Origin: an uncultured Eubacteriales bacterium
GTDB lineage: Bacteria > Bacillota > Clostridia > Oscillospirales > Oscillospiraceae
DNA: 20,772 bases
Direction: 5' to 3'
Assembly: GCA_900551495.1 (NCBI GenBank)
Contig: URWG01000013.1
Location: 1 to 20,772 of the forward strand
A program made the position numbers and the translations under genes. Positions 1 through 6,988 of the stretch are shown here, piece by piece; the stretch's first letter is position 1, and each line of letters begins with the position of its first letter. The notes below the pieces were generated by a model. The model saw only the letters and a program-made list of their open reading frames with translations. It was not told the origin of the DNA and did not search any database.

Positions 1-770
1 ACAAATACTGCGGCACGGGGAACGATTTCGTCCTGCTGGAGAACTTTGACGGCGCGATCTCGGACTATCCCGCGCTTGCCAAGCGCCTGTGCGACCGCCA
101 TTTTTCCGTGGGCGCGGACGGGCTGATCGTCCTTGAGCCTGCGCAAAACGGCGGCGACTGCCGAATGCGGTTTTACAACAACGACGGCTCGGCGGCGGAG
201 ATGTGCGGCAACGGCGCCCGCTGCCTGTGCCGCCACTGCTTCGAGCGCGGCTTGTCGGGCAAAACGCAGCGCATTGAAACGCCCGCCGGACTTGTCACGG
301 GACAGCGCATTACCGCCGACCGCTACCGTATTGAGCTGAACACTCCCTCCGTTGTGCTTCTTCAAATAACTGCGGAGGACATTTTATGCGACTACCTCGT
401 GCTGGGCAAAAGCGGGATTCCCCACGCCGTCGCGCCGCTGCCGGACCTGATCGGCACGGAATTGAAAGATTTTGCCGCCCGCCTGCGCTTCAGTCCCGCC
501 TTCCCCGCAGGTGTCAACGTAAATCTTTGGGAGAAAGCGGGAGAAAACGCGCTTCGTCTGCGCACCTATGAGCGCGGGGTCGAGGCCTTCACCCTCTCCT
601 GCGGCACGGGGACGGGAGCGACCGTCGCCGCGCTGACCCGCCGCGGTCTCGTCAGCGGAAAACAGACGCAGGTGCAGACCGACGGCGGACTGCTGACCGT
701 GGACATCGAGGGCGAGCGCATCTTCCTCACCGGCCCCGCCGTCTGTACCTTCCGCGGCGAGCTGCCCTAA
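1..770 (+). CDS. dapF: Diaminopimelate epimerase DapF (5' truncated by window edge)
   Basis: This is the C-terminal ~255 residues of DapF, the cytoplasmic enzyme that interconverts LL- and meso-diaminopimelate for lysine and peptidoglycan synthesis. The frame is open from base 3, and the first visible residues (KYCGTGNDFV) match the family's N-terminal substrate-binding block, so only a few residues are missing. Both catalytic cysteines are present: Cys in MCGNGARC (codon 204-206) and Cys in SCGTGTGA (codon 600-602), the thiol pair that does the two-base racemisation. The stop at 768-770 is followed at once by a bidirectional terminator, so dapF ends its transcription unit. A GTG at 108 is an internal valine codon of the longer frame, not the start. 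Identity is secure; the true start lies outside the window. Confidence 0.95.
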   Translation, partial: KYCGTGNDFVLLENFDGAISDYPALAKRLCDRHFSVGADGLIVLEPAQNGGDCRMRFYNNDGSAAEMCGNGARCLCRHCFERGLSGKTQRIETPAGLVTGQRITADRYRIELNTPSVVLLQITAEDILCDYLVLGKSGIPHAVAPLPDLIGTELKDFAARLRFSPAFPAGVNVNLWEKAGENALRLRTYERGVEAFTLSCGTGTGATVAALTRRGLVSGKQTQVQTDGGLLTVDIEGERIFLTGPAVCTFRGELP

Positions 771-772
771 AC

Positions 773-815
773 AAAAAATACCCCGCGTCCGAGGCTCGGA
801 CGCGGGCTGTTTTTC
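773..815. terminator. Bidirectional intrinsic terminator between dapF and the glycosyltransferase gene
   Basis: A perfect 11-bp stem, CCCGCGTCCGA (782-792) with TCGGACGCGGG (796-806), has a 3-nt loop. A T-run follows on the plus strand (810-814) and an A-run precedes it (773-778), which reads as a T-run on the minus strand. It sits between two convergent stop codons (770 and 822), so it can serve both genes. Confidence 0.92.
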
Positions 816-821
816 TATTCT

Positions 822-1733
822 CTATTCTCCGCCGCAGGTTTCCGCAACGACATAGCGCGGGCGATCCTTGATCTCCTCATAAATATTGCCGACGTAGTAG
901 CCGATAATGCCGAGGCTGATCATAATCAGGCTGCCCAAGAACAGCAGCAGGATGATGACCGTCGTAAAGCCGCCGAGCGCCAGCCCCATAAACTTCTGCA
1001 CCAGCGCGATAACGCCCAGCACCAGCGACACCAGCAGCGTCAGGATGCCGAACACCGTCACCAAATGCAGCGGCAACGCGGTAAAGGCGGTAATATTGGA
1101 GACGGCGTACTTCATCAGTGACCACGTTGACCACTTCGACTGTCCCGCCGTCCGCTCGCGCACCTCATAGGCGACTGTCGCCGTGCGGAAGCCGACCCAC
1201 GACGACAGCGCACGGAAAAACGCCCGCTTCTCGCGCATGGTCAAAATCACATTCACCGCCTTGCGGTCAAGGAGCTTAAAGTCCGACGCACGGGACATAT
1301 CGACACGCGTCGCACGGCTGATGAGCTTATAAAACGCGGCGGCGGCGAGGCGGTGTGCGGCGCTCTCCTTGCCGCGGTCGGACTTTACGCCCTCGATGAC
1401 CTCCGCGCCCTGCTCCCAAAGGCGGTACATCTCCGTCAGCTTCTCCGGCGGGTGCTGCAGGTCGCAGTCCATCACCGCGACACAATCGCCCTTTGCCGCC
1501 TGCAAGCCCGCAAAGATCGCCGCCTCCTTGCCGAAATTGCGCGAAAAATGTACGCCGCGAAGCTGCGGCGAGGCAAGCGCACGAATTTCCTCCCACGTCC
1601 GATCGCGTGAGCCGTCATCCACGAACACCAGCTCATAGGCGATCCCCGCGTCCCGCAGGACCTGCGCGACCGTTTTCGCGGCGACGGGTACCATTTCCTC
1701 CTCGTTATACGCCGGAATCACGACGGAAAGCAT
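822..1733 (-). CDS. Family 2 glycosyltransferase, GtrB/DPM1-like, membrane-anchored
   Basis: A 303-residue GT-A fold glycosyltransferase of the group that moves a sugar from a nucleotide donor to a polyprenyl phosphate at the inner membrane face. Visible motifs are VVIPAYNEEE (4-13), VDDGSRDRTWE (38-48), RNFGKEAA (65-72), the DxD-type DCDLQHPPE (89-97), the acceptor-side SDFKLLDR (150-157) and RTAGQSKWS (194-202). Two strongly hydrophobic segments follow (about 218-245 and 255-285), as in GtrB, DPM1 and CsbB proteins. I chose ATG 1733 because an AGAGGTGG ribosome site lies just upstream and the GT motif starts there; the frame stays open to 1874, but that part has no Shine-Dalgarno and lies upstream of the likely promoter. 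It is alone in its unit, so the sugar and acceptor are unknown. Confidence 0.9.
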   Translation of the reverse strand: MLSVVIPAYNEEEMVPVAAKTVAQVLRDAGIAYELVFVDDGSRDRTWEEIRALASPQLRGVHFSRNFGKEAAIFAGLQAAKGDCVAVMDCDLQHPPEKLTEMYRLWEQGAEVIEGVKSDRGKESAAHRLAAAAFYKLISRATRVDMSRASDFKLLDRKAVNVILTMREKRAFFRALSSWVGFRTATVAYEVRERTAGQSKWSTWSLMKYAVSNITAFTALPLHLVTVFGILTLLVSLVLGVIALVQKFMGLALGGFTTVIILLLFLGSLIMISLGIIGYYVGNIYEEIKDRPRYVVAETCGGE

Positions 1734-1766
1734 CTTGAAAACCACCTCTGTTCCTTCATTATACCC

Positions 1767-1795
1767 ATGATAACCGTCGGGTCGGCATTTGTCAA
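1767..1795 (-). promoter_or_regulatory. Sigma-A promoter for the glycosyltransferase gene
   Basis: Reading the minus strand, TTGACA (1795-1790) and TATCAT (1772-1767) are separated by 17 bp. A second perfect TATAAT lies at 1763-1758 but is 26 bp from the -35. The promoter is back to back with the asparaginase promoter; the two -35 boxes are 9 bp apart. Confidence 0.7.
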
Positions 1796-1804
1796 TATTT
1801 TGCA

Positions 1805-1833
1805 TTGTGGACGGGGAGGATTTGTGGTATACT
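1805..1833 (+). promoter_or_regulatory. Extended -10 promoter for the asparaginase gene
   Basis: TTGTGG (1805-1810), a 17-bp spacer and TATACT (1828-1833) with a TG one base upstream (1825-1826) form an extended -10 promoter. The start of transcription is expected near 1840, exactly where a 31-bp palindrome begins. Confidence 0.7.
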
Positions 1834-1839
1834 GATATT

Positions 1840-1870
1840 GATTCTTGATGAAAATGTTTCATCAAGAATC
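1840..1870 (+). repeat. Perfect 14-bp inverted repeat at the predicted +1 of the asparaginase transcript
   Basis: GATTCTTGATGAAA (1840-1853) and TTTCATCAAGAATC (1857-1870) flank a 3-nt loop. It begins within a base or two of the predicted transcription start, so it could be a repressor operator in DNA or a 5'-terminal protective stem in the mRNA. There is no T-run after it, so it is not an intrinsic terminator. Confidence 0.75.
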
Positions 1871-2005
1871 CCACTGACGCGCCTTTGGCGCTATAAAAAG
1901 CTCTTCCGGCTTTTTCAGATTCTGATATGAGTTAAGCGGGGCGGCATTTTTCCGCCTTGCCCCGCAGATTCTGCAATACCCGACGGTGCAAGGGAGGGTT
2001 TCTCA
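1871..2005 (+). promoter_or_regulatory. Structured 5' leader of the asparaginase gene
   Basis: Three further stem-loops lie before the gene. GCGCC/GGCGC (1879-1891) is first. AAAAAGC/GCTTTTT (1895-1915) follows, with T-rich 3' arm, a weak terminator-like shape. A GC-rich hairpin (1936-1965) contains GCGGGGC paired with GCCCCGC. That last hairpin is bracketed by two copies of CAGATTCTG (1916-1924 and 1965-1973). The ribosome site AGGGAGGG is at 1991-1998. I cannot match this leader to a known riboswitch class. Confidence 0.45.
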
Positions 2006-3013
2006 TTGAAAAAAGTGTTAATGCTCGGGACGGGCGGCACCATCGCCTCCGAAATGACCAAAAGCGGGCTGACGCCGGTCCTGACCTCGGAGCAGCTCGT
2101 GCAGAACGTGCCGGAGCTGAAGGAGCTTTGCGACGTGACCTGCCGCCAGCTCTTTTCCATCGACTCGACCAACATCACCCCGTCGCACTGGCTGAAGCTC
2201 GCCGCCGCGATCGAGGAGAGCTACGACGATTTTGACGGCTTCGTCATTGCCCACGGAACCGACACGATGGCTTACACCGCCGCCGCGCTGTCCTATCTTG
2301 TGCAGTATTCACCCAAGCCCATCGTCCTGACCGGCGCACAGAAGCCCATCGTGTTCGAAAACACGGATTCCAAGACCAATCTGACCGACGCCTTCCGCTG
2401 CGCCGTGTCCGACCTGTGCGGCGTCATGCTCGTGTTCAACGGGCGGGTCATGCTCGGCACCCGCGCCCGCAAGACCCACACGACGAGCCTGCAGGCGTTT
2501 TCCAGCATCAACTATCCCGTCCTCGGCGTGCTGCAAAACGGCGTTCTGATGGAATATATCCGACCCGAGGCGCTCGACCGACCGATCTTTTACCACGCGC
2601 TTGACTCGAGGGTCGGCTTGCTGAAAATTATTCCGGGGACGGATTGCGCCCTGTTAGAGTATATTTTGGAGCACAATGACGCGGTTATCATCGAGAGCTA
2701 CGGCGTCGGTGGGCTGCCGTCGTATCAGGGCAGCGGCTTTTTCGACGTGATCCGCCGCGCCATCCGCTCCGGCAAGACCATCGTCATGACCACGCAGGTG
2801 CAAAACGAGGGCAGCAACCTCGGCACCTACGACGTCGGCTTCCACCTGAAGCATGACCTCCTGCTCTTGGAAGCATATGACATGACAACAGAGGCGGCGC
2901 TGGCAAAGCTCATGTGGATTCTGGGGCAGACGAACGACACCGCCGAGATCCGCCGCCTGTTCTGCACGCCCGTTTCGCACGATCTGCTGTATCTGAAGGA
3001 GCAAACGCAATGA
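2006..3013 (+). CDS. ansA: Type I (cytoplasmic) L-asparaginase
   Basis: A 335-residue asparaginase/glutaminase family enzyme that hydrolyses asparagine to aspartate and ammonia. The nucleophile loop GTGGTIAS (8-15, Thr12) and the second catalytic block AHGTDTMAYTA (82-92, Thr85 and Asp86) are both intact, as is LTGAQKPI (108-115). No signal peptide is present, which fits the cytoplasmic AnsA type, and the length is normal. The start is TTG at 2006, placed 7 nt after AGGGAGGG; the next in-frame ATG (2021) would cut into the first beta strand. It shares the four bases ATGA with the next gene. It has its own promoter and a long structured leader, so expression is probably regulated. A leader and TTG start both suggest modest, tuned translation. 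Confidence 0.93.
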   Translation: MKKVLMLGTGGTIASEMTKSGLTPVLTSEQLVQNVPELKELCDVTCRQLFSIDSTNITPSHWLKLAAAIEESYDDFDGFVIAHGTDTMAYTAAALSYLVQYSPKPIVLTGAQKPIVFENTDSKTNLTDAFRCAVSDLCGVMLVFNGRVMLGTRARKTHTTSLQAFSSINYPVLGVLQNGVLMEYIRPEALDRPIFYHALDSRVGLLKIIPGTDCALLEYILEHNDAVIIESYGVGGLPSYQGSGFFDVIRRAIRSGKTIVMTTQVQNEGSNLGTYDVGFHLKHDLLLLEAYDMTTEAALAKLMWILGQTNDTAEIRRLFCTPVSHDLLYLKEQTQ

Positions 3014-3546
3014 ACCGCGCACGATTCGAAGAAAAATTGAGCGAGCTGCCGCTGGCGCAGTATGTCTTTTTTCCCACGGACGCGCTGGAATTTTCCGACC
3101 GCGTCCGCACCGTCTGCGCGCAGGAGTGCCCGCGCTACGGCAAAAGCTGGGCGTGCCCGCCGGCAGTCGGAACGGTCGAGGAATGTCGGCGGCGCATTTC
3201 GGCGTATCCGAACGGGCTGCTCATCGTCACGCTCACCGAGGTGAACGATATTGCCGACATGGAGGAAACTCTTGCGACCCGTCCCGCGCACGAAGCGCTG
3301 ACGCATCGGGTTGCCGCGCTGCTGCGGGAGGAGGGAGTCACGCCGCTGGTGCTCTCCACGGAGTCCTGCGCGATCTGCGAGGAATGTACATATCCGAACG
3401 CACCGTGCCGCCACCCCGAGCTGATGTATCCCTGCGTCGAGAGCCACGGCATCGTCGTCACCGCGCTGGCGGAGCGCCTCGGCGTGGAATACCGATACGG
3501 CAATAACGTCGTAACGTGGTTCTCCCTCCTGCTGTTTGACGAATGA
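3010..3546 (+). CDS. DUF2284 family predicted metal-binding protein
   Basis: A 178-residue protein of the DUF2284 cysteine-cluster family; its biochemical role is not established. Two cysteine groups can be seen: Cys36-x3-Cys40 with RYGKSWACPP (Cys49), and Cys120-x2-Cys123-x2-Cys126-x6-Cys133, close to a ferredoxin-like Fe-S pattern. The motif CPxYGKxWxCPP is the family hallmark. It has no signal peptide or membrane segment. The start ATG at 3010 overlaps the asparaginase stop (ATGA), which implies translational coupling and co-expression with asparagine breakdown. In other genomes the family occurs near redox or corrinoid genes, but nothing here shows such a partner. The family call is good; the function is unknown. 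Confidence 0.85.
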   Translation: MNRARFEEKLSELPLAQYVFFPTDALEFSDRVRTVCAQECPRYGKSWACPPAVGTVEECRRRISAYPNGLLIVTLTEVNDIADMEETLATRPAHEALTHRVAALLREEGVTPLVLSTESCAICEECTYPNAPCRHPELMYPCVESHGIVVTALAERLGVEYRYGNNVVTWFSLLLFDE

Positions 3547-3548
3547 GT

Positions 3549-3586
3549 TAAAAACCACCGGAGCAGGAAAAAACCTGCTCCGGTTC
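3549..3586. terminator. Stem-loop after the DUF2284 gene
   Basis: ACCGGAGCAGG (3557-3567) pairs perfectly with CCTGCTCCGGT (3574-3584) around an A6 loop. There is little of a T-run on the plus strand (TT then CAGACTG), while the A-run at 3550-3554 gives T5 on the minus strand. It may end transcription from both sides, with the better shape for minus-strand reading from rodA. Confidence 0.7.
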
Positions 3587-3591
3587 AGACT

Positions 3592-3846
3592 GTCAAAAAA
3601 GTCCGTAATCGTCAAAATCTATTAACACTTTAATAGAATTCTGTTCTCTGCGTTTTGATTTGCAAAAAACGGAGTATACCGAACTATATGGTGCAAAAAA
3701 TGCTTGCTTCGCAAGGATTTTGACTTACTGCGCAACTCACGCCCTACCGTACCTATGTACGCCGACGGGCGTGAGTTGCTTGTCTTCCGAACTTTTTTGC
3801 AGTCTGTCGGTGTGTCGAAAAGACTTTTCGACACGTTGAATTCTTC
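3592..3846. repeat. Gene-free spacer with nested palindromes, candidate dispersed repeat element
   Basis: This AT-rich stretch between convergent genes has no credible gene. It contains TGCAAAAAA (3692-3700, also 3661-3669) facing TTTTTTGCA (3793-3801). Inside lies a perfect 13-bp stem GCAACTCACGCCC (3732-3744) with GGGCGTGAGTTGC (3767-3779), capped by a second hairpin CGTAC/GTACG (3748-3761). A third hairpin, GTGTCGAAAA/TTTTCGACAC, is at 3812-3834 next to the rodA stop. Near-direct repeats GAATTCTGTTCTC (3636-3648) and GAATTCTTCTC (3838-3848) bracket it. The nesting suggests a mobile or REP-like intergenic element; copy number is unknown from this window. Confidence 0.5.
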
Positions 3847-4992
3847 TCAGTATGGGCGGATATAATGTGCGCTGGTGTCGGGTGCAGGCCGCATCTTTAT
3901 CCCCGAAACAATGCCGACGGCAAGGAACGAGGTAATGATCGAGCTGCCGCCGTAGCTGAAGAAGGGAAGTGCCAGACCGATGACCGGAATCAGTCCGAGG
4001 CAGACGCCGACGTTGATAAGCACCTGAAACAGGAACATCGAGGCAATGCCGACGCAGATCAGGCGGTTCATGCAGTCGGGCGATTTGATGCCGACATAGA
4101 TGATACGGACGATGATCGCCAGCAGCAGCGCCAGCAGGATCAGACAGCCGACCATACCGAGCTGTTCGCCGGTGGCGGAGAAGATCGAGTCGGTGTGGCT
4201 CGCGGGAAGGGTCGTGTTGGTGACGGTACCGTTGGTCAAGCCCTGACCGGCAAGACCGCCGTTTTGCAGCGCCTTGAGGTTCTGATTCGTCTGCCAAAGC
4301 TGGTGACGGCCGGTGGGGTCGATCGTCGGGTCATACAGCGCAAGGATGCGGTTTTTCTGGTCATCGCGAATGACAAACCGCCAAATATACGGACCGGCAA
4401 GCGCCAACGCTCCGCCGCCCGCAAGAAACCACCAAAGGCTGACGCCGCCGACAAACGCCATGGTCAGGAAGGTGAAGATGAAGATCAGTGAAACGCCCGT
4501 GTCGCTGGAGATCGCGACGTAGAATGCGACAAGACCGAGCGTTTGCACCGTCATCGGCACCACGCACTTCGGCGAGGAGATGCGCGTTTGGTGGACGCTC
4601 ATCGTTTTTGCGAGAATGATGACCAAAATGATCTTGCAGACCTCGGCGGGCTGGATGTTGAACGGCAGGAAGGGGAAGGAGAGCCAGCTCTTATTGCCGC
4701 CCACCGTGACGCCCCAAATCAGAAGCATACCGATGAAAACATAGTTAAACAGCGTCAAAAGCGTTCGCTGACCCGCGAGGATGTCGATGTCGAAGGCAGT
4801 CAGCGCAAGATAGGCAAGGACACCGAAGATGAGTGTGCCCGTCTGAATGATGATATAACGGCTGGTGCCCTCCTCGGCGGTGGTGGCGGCGATCATGACA
4901 ATGCCGTACAGCGTTGTAACGACGCACAGCGCAAGCAGCACCATGTCGCCCTTTTTGAAAATATCCGAGATTTTTGCCGTCAGCTTTTTCAT
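3847..4992 (-). CDS. rodA: SEDS-family peptidoglycan glycosyltransferase RodA (FtsW/RodA)
   Basis: A 381-residue polytopic membrane protein with about ten hydrophobic segments. SEDS proteins polymerise lipid II into glycan strands with a class B PBP partner; RodA works in side-wall growth. Diagnostic pieces are GGNKSWLSF (98-106, with Trp103), NIQPAEVCK (112-120), the extracellular ASHTDSIFSATGEQLG (264-279, Asp268 at the catalytic position) and the terminal PVIGLALPFFSYGGSS (336-351). Length and the C-terminal block fit RodA better than FtsW. I chose ATG 4992 because AGGAGGTGG lies just before it; an upstream ATG at 5094 falls beyond the promoter. It is transcribed alone, away from other cell-shape genes. 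FtsW remains possible. Confidence 0.9.
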   Translation of the reverse strand: MKKLTAKISDIFKKGDMVLLALCVVTTLYGIVMIAATTAEEGTSRYIIIQTGTLIFGVLAYLALTAFDIDILAGQRTLLTLFNYVFIGMLLIWGVTVGGNKSWLSFPFLPFNIQPAEVCKIILVIILAKTMSVHQTRISSPKCVVPMTVQTLGLVAFYVAISSDTGVSLIFIFTFLTMAFVGGVSLWWFLAGGGALALAGPYIWRFVIRDDQKNRILALYDPTIDPTGRHQLWQTNQNLKALQNGGLAGQGLTNGTVTNTTLPASHTDSIFSATGEQLGMVGCLILLALLLAIIVRIIYVGIKSPDCMNRLICVGIASMFLFQVLINVGVCLGLIPVIGLALPFFSYGGSSIITSFLAVGIVSGIKMRPAPDTSAHYIRPY

Positions 4993-5020
4993 GCGTCCAC
5001 CTCCTACCCGAGTTTCCCCT

Positions 5021-5049
5021 ATTCTACCACCAATCTCGCGGCTTGTAAA
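5021..5049 (-). promoter_or_regulatory. Extended -10 promoter for rodA
   Basis: On the minus strand TTTACA (5049-5044), a 17-bp spacer and TAGAAT (5026-5021) with TG one base upstream of the -10. It faces away from the tsaE promoter, whose -35 box starts only 10 bp away. Confidence 0.75.
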
Positions 5050-5058
5050 CAAAAAGTT

Positions 5059-5087
5059 TTGCATTGCATCGAACCGTGTGGTACAAT
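5059..5087 (+). promoter_or_regulatory. Extended -10 promoter for the tsaE-tsaB-upp operon
   Basis: TTGCAT (5059-5064), 17 bp, then TACAAT (5082-5087) preceded by TG at 5079-5080. The -10 lies in an exact tandem duplication of TGGTACAA (5079-5086 and 5087-5094). Transcription should start near 5094, leaving a leader of about 27 nt. Confidence 0.78.
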
Positions 5088-5120
5088 GGTACAAAACGGC
5101 GGATAAGAAGGAAAGAAATC

Positions 5121-5555
5121 ATGCAATATATTACAACATCACCGGAGCGGACCGAGGCGCTCGGCGAGCGGCTGGGCGAGCGGCTGCGCGGCGGGGAGGT
5201 TATTGCCTACCGCGGTGAGCTTGGCGCAGGAAAGACCGCCTTTACGCGCGGGCTGGCGCGAGGCTTGGGGATTTCCGTGCGCGTGACCAGTCCGACCTAT
5301 ACGATCGTCAACGAGTACGGCGGCGGCCTGCCGCTGTTCCATTTCGATATGTACCGTCTGCACGATGCCGACGATCTGTTTGACATCGGCTGGGAGGACT
5401 ACCTCGAGCGCGGCGGTGTCTGCGCCGTGGAGTGGAGCGAAAATGTTGCGGAGGCAATGGAGGGCGCGATCACCGTCACGCTGGAAAAGTACGCGGACGA
5501 TACGCGGCGGATCACGATAGAAGGGGGAGAGGACATTGCGGATCTTGGCGTTTGA
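5121..5555 (+). CDS. tsaE: tRNA threonylcarbamoyladenosine biosynthesis ATPase TsaE
   Basis: A 144-residue P-loop ATPase that drives the TsaB-TsaD-TsaE complex, which makes t6A37 in ANN-decoding tRNAs. The Walker A loop GELGAGKT is at 32-39, followed by SPTYTIVNEY (57-66), HFDMYRL (74-80), IGWEDYL (89-95) and VEWSEN (103-108), all in the order expected for TsaE. ATG 5121 follows AAGAAGGAAAG; the longer frame from 5064 runs through the promoter and is rejected. The gene overlaps tsaB by 20 nt, so the two partners are made together. tsaD and tsaC are not in the window. Confidence 0.96.
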   Translation: MQYITTSPERTEALGERLGERLRGGEVIAYRGELGAGKTAFTRGLARGLGISVRVTSPTYTIVNEYGGGLPLFHFDMYRLHDADDLFDIGWEDYLERGGVCAVEWSENVAEAMEGAITVTLEKYADDTRRITIEGGEDIADLGV

Positions 5556-6240
5556 GACCTCGGCAAAGGCAGGCTCGGTCGCGCTTTCGGACGATGGGAA
5601 GCTCTTGGGCGAATTCTATCTCAACTGCGGCATGACGCACAGCAAAACGCTGTTGAAGCTTGCCGAGGAGCTGCTTGCCGCCTGTGAGCTTGCGCCGAAG
5701 CAGCTTGACGCGGTGGCGTGTGCGGCGGGTCCCGGCAGCTTTACCGGTGTGCGCATCGGTGTTGCGGCGGCAAAGGGCTTTGCTTGGGGCGCGGAGCTGC
5801 CCTGTGTCGGCGTTTCCACGCTGGCGGCAATGGCGCAGCAGGCGCGGGAATTCGAGGGCGTCATTTGCTGTGCGATGGACGCGCGGCGCGAACAGGTGTA
5901 CCACGCGATGTTCTCCTGCCGCGGCGGGAAGCTGACGCGACTGAGCGAGGATTGCGCAATTTCACTGGAGGAGCTGGCGCAGCGGCTGAAAAAACTCGAA
6001 TCTCCGAAAATAATGGTTGGAGATGGCGCTCGGTTGTGCTATAATACCATCGGTACGGTTTGCGACGGCTGCGTTTGTGCACCGGAGCATTTGGCAATGC
6101 AGCGGGCAAGCGGCGTTGCGCTGGTTGCGGAGGAGCAGCTTCGGAGCGGAGGCGATTTTTCCGGAGCGGCGTTGATCCCGAACTATCTTCGCCTGTCACA
6201 GGCGGAGCGCGAGCGTGCGCAGCGGCTGCACGAGAGTTAA
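5536..6240 (+). CDS. tsaB: tRNA threonylcarbamoyladenosine biosynthesis protein TsaB
   Basis: A 234-residue ASKHA-fold protein, the non-catalytic partner of TsaD in t6A synthesis. It opens with RILAFETSAKAGSVAL and carries the family signature AGPGSFTGVRIGVAAAKG (about 68-85). The start is TTG 5536, inside the end of tsaE, a few bases after GGGGGAGAGG; no in-frame ATG or GTG is available before the first strand. The 20-nt overlap indicates translational coupling. In many Firmicutes tsaB is followed by rimI and tsaD; here upp follows after 11 nt instead. Confidence 0.95.
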   Translation: MRILAFETSAKAGSVALSDDGKLLGEFYLNCGMTHSKTLLKLAEELLAACELAPKQLDAVACAAGPGSFTGVRIGVAAAKGFAWGAELPCVGVSTLAAMAQQAREFEGVICCAMDARREQVYHAMFSCRGGKLTRLSEDCAISLEELAQRLKKLESPKIMVGDGARLCYNTIGTVCDGCVCAPEHLAMQRASGVALVAEEQLRSGGDFSGAALIPNYLRLSQAERERAQRLHES

Positions 6241-6251
6241 GGAGGAGACAC

Positions 6252-6884
6252 ATGGGAAAAGTACAGATCTTAGATCATCCGCTGTTGCAGCATAAGCTGA
6301 CGATTCTGCGGGACAAGAACACGGGTGTGAAGGAATTCCGCGAGGCTGTCGGGGAGATTGCCGCACTGATGTGCTATGAGGCGACGAGGAATCTTCCGAC
6401 GGAGGAAATTGAGATCGAGACGCCCGTTGCAAAGGCGACTGCCCGCGTCCTGGCGGGGAAGAAGCTTGCCATCGTGCCGATCCTCCGCGCCGGACTCGGC
6501 ATGGTCGAGACGATGATTTCCTTGATCCCCTCGGCAAAGATCGGTCACATCGGACTGTTCCGCGACCCCGAGACGCATCTGCCCGTCAAGTATTACTGCA
6601 AGATGCCCCCCGACATCTCCGAGCGTCAGGTATTTTTGGTCGATCCCATGCTTGCCACCGGCGGCAGCGTGATCGCCGCGATCGATATTCTGAAGAATGA
6701 ATACGGCTGCAAATATATCACGCTCATGGATATTATTGCCGCGCCCGAGGGCATTGCGGCGGTGACGGCGGCACATCCCGACATTGACATCTACGTTACG
6801 GCGGTCGATGAAAAGCTGAACGAGCACGCCTACATCGTCCCGGGTCTCGGCGACTGCGGCGACCGTATCTTCGGCACAAAATAA
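6252..6884 (+). CDS. upp: Uracil phosphoribosyltransferase
   Basis: A 210-residue type I phosphoribosyltransferase that makes UMP from uracil and PRPP in pyrimidine salvage. The PRPP loop VDPMLATGGS, the N-terminal LDHPLLQHKLTILRD and the C-terminal uracil-binding block with YIVPGLGDCGDRIFGT are intact and the length is standard. ATG 6252 sits 4 nt after GGAGGAG. The frame is open further upstream only because it overlaps tsaB. It is the last gene of the tsaE-tsaB-upp unit, closed by the terminator at 6900-6932. Confidence 0.97.
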   Translation: MGKVQILDHPLLQHKLTILRDKNTGVKEFREAVGEIAALMCYEATRNLPTEEIEIETPVAKATARVLAGKKLAIVPILRAGLGMVETMISLIPSAKIGHIGLFRDPETHLPVKYYCKMPPDISERQVFLVDPMLATGGSVIAAIDILKNEYGCKYITLMDIIAAPEGIAAVTAAHPDIDIYVTAVDEKLNEHAYIVPGLGDCGDRIFGTK

Positions 6885-6897
6885 GTATGGATTAAAA

Positions 6898-6932
6898 AAC
6901 TCCTGCGTCCGTCTCGGCGCAGGAGATTTTTT
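6898..6932 (+). terminator. Intrinsic terminator of upp
   Basis: CTCCTGCG (6900-6907) pairs with CGCAGGAG (6918-6925) and is followed by ATTTTTT (6926-6932). Confidence 0.93.
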
Positions 6933-6936
6933 GCGG

Positions 6937-6975
6937 TAAAACAAAACCACCTGCGTCCAAACAGACGCGGGTGGT
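6937..6975 (-). terminator. Intrinsic terminator of the infC-rpmI-rplT operon
   Basis: ACCACCTGCGTC (6946-6957) pairs with GACGCGGGTGGT (6964-6975), 12 bp with one wobble. On the minus strand it runs into TTTTGTTTT. It lies back to back with the upp terminator between convergent operons. Confidence 0.9.
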
Positions 6976-6988
6976 TGATTTGACTGAA

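Noticed and set aside
1848..1877. A nine-codon leader peptide (ATG to TGA) in the asparaginase leader
   Set aside because: It has no ribosome site, lies inside the palindrome at +1, and contains no run of Asn or Asp codons that would suggest attenuation.
1895..1915. AAAAAGC/GCTTTTT stem as a full attenuator of ansA
   Set aside because: The stem is mostly A-T and the T-run is part of the stem, so termination would be weak; kept only as part of the leader description.
2827..3615. A 262-residue minus-strand open frame opposite ansA and DUF2284
   Set aside because: Arg/Ser-rich shadow product without motifs or a ribosome site; the plus-strand genes explain the region.
3622..3834. A 70-residue minus-strand frame downstream of rodA
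   Set aside because: It lies over the nested palindromes, has no ribosome site and looks like read-through of a structured repeat rather than a gene.
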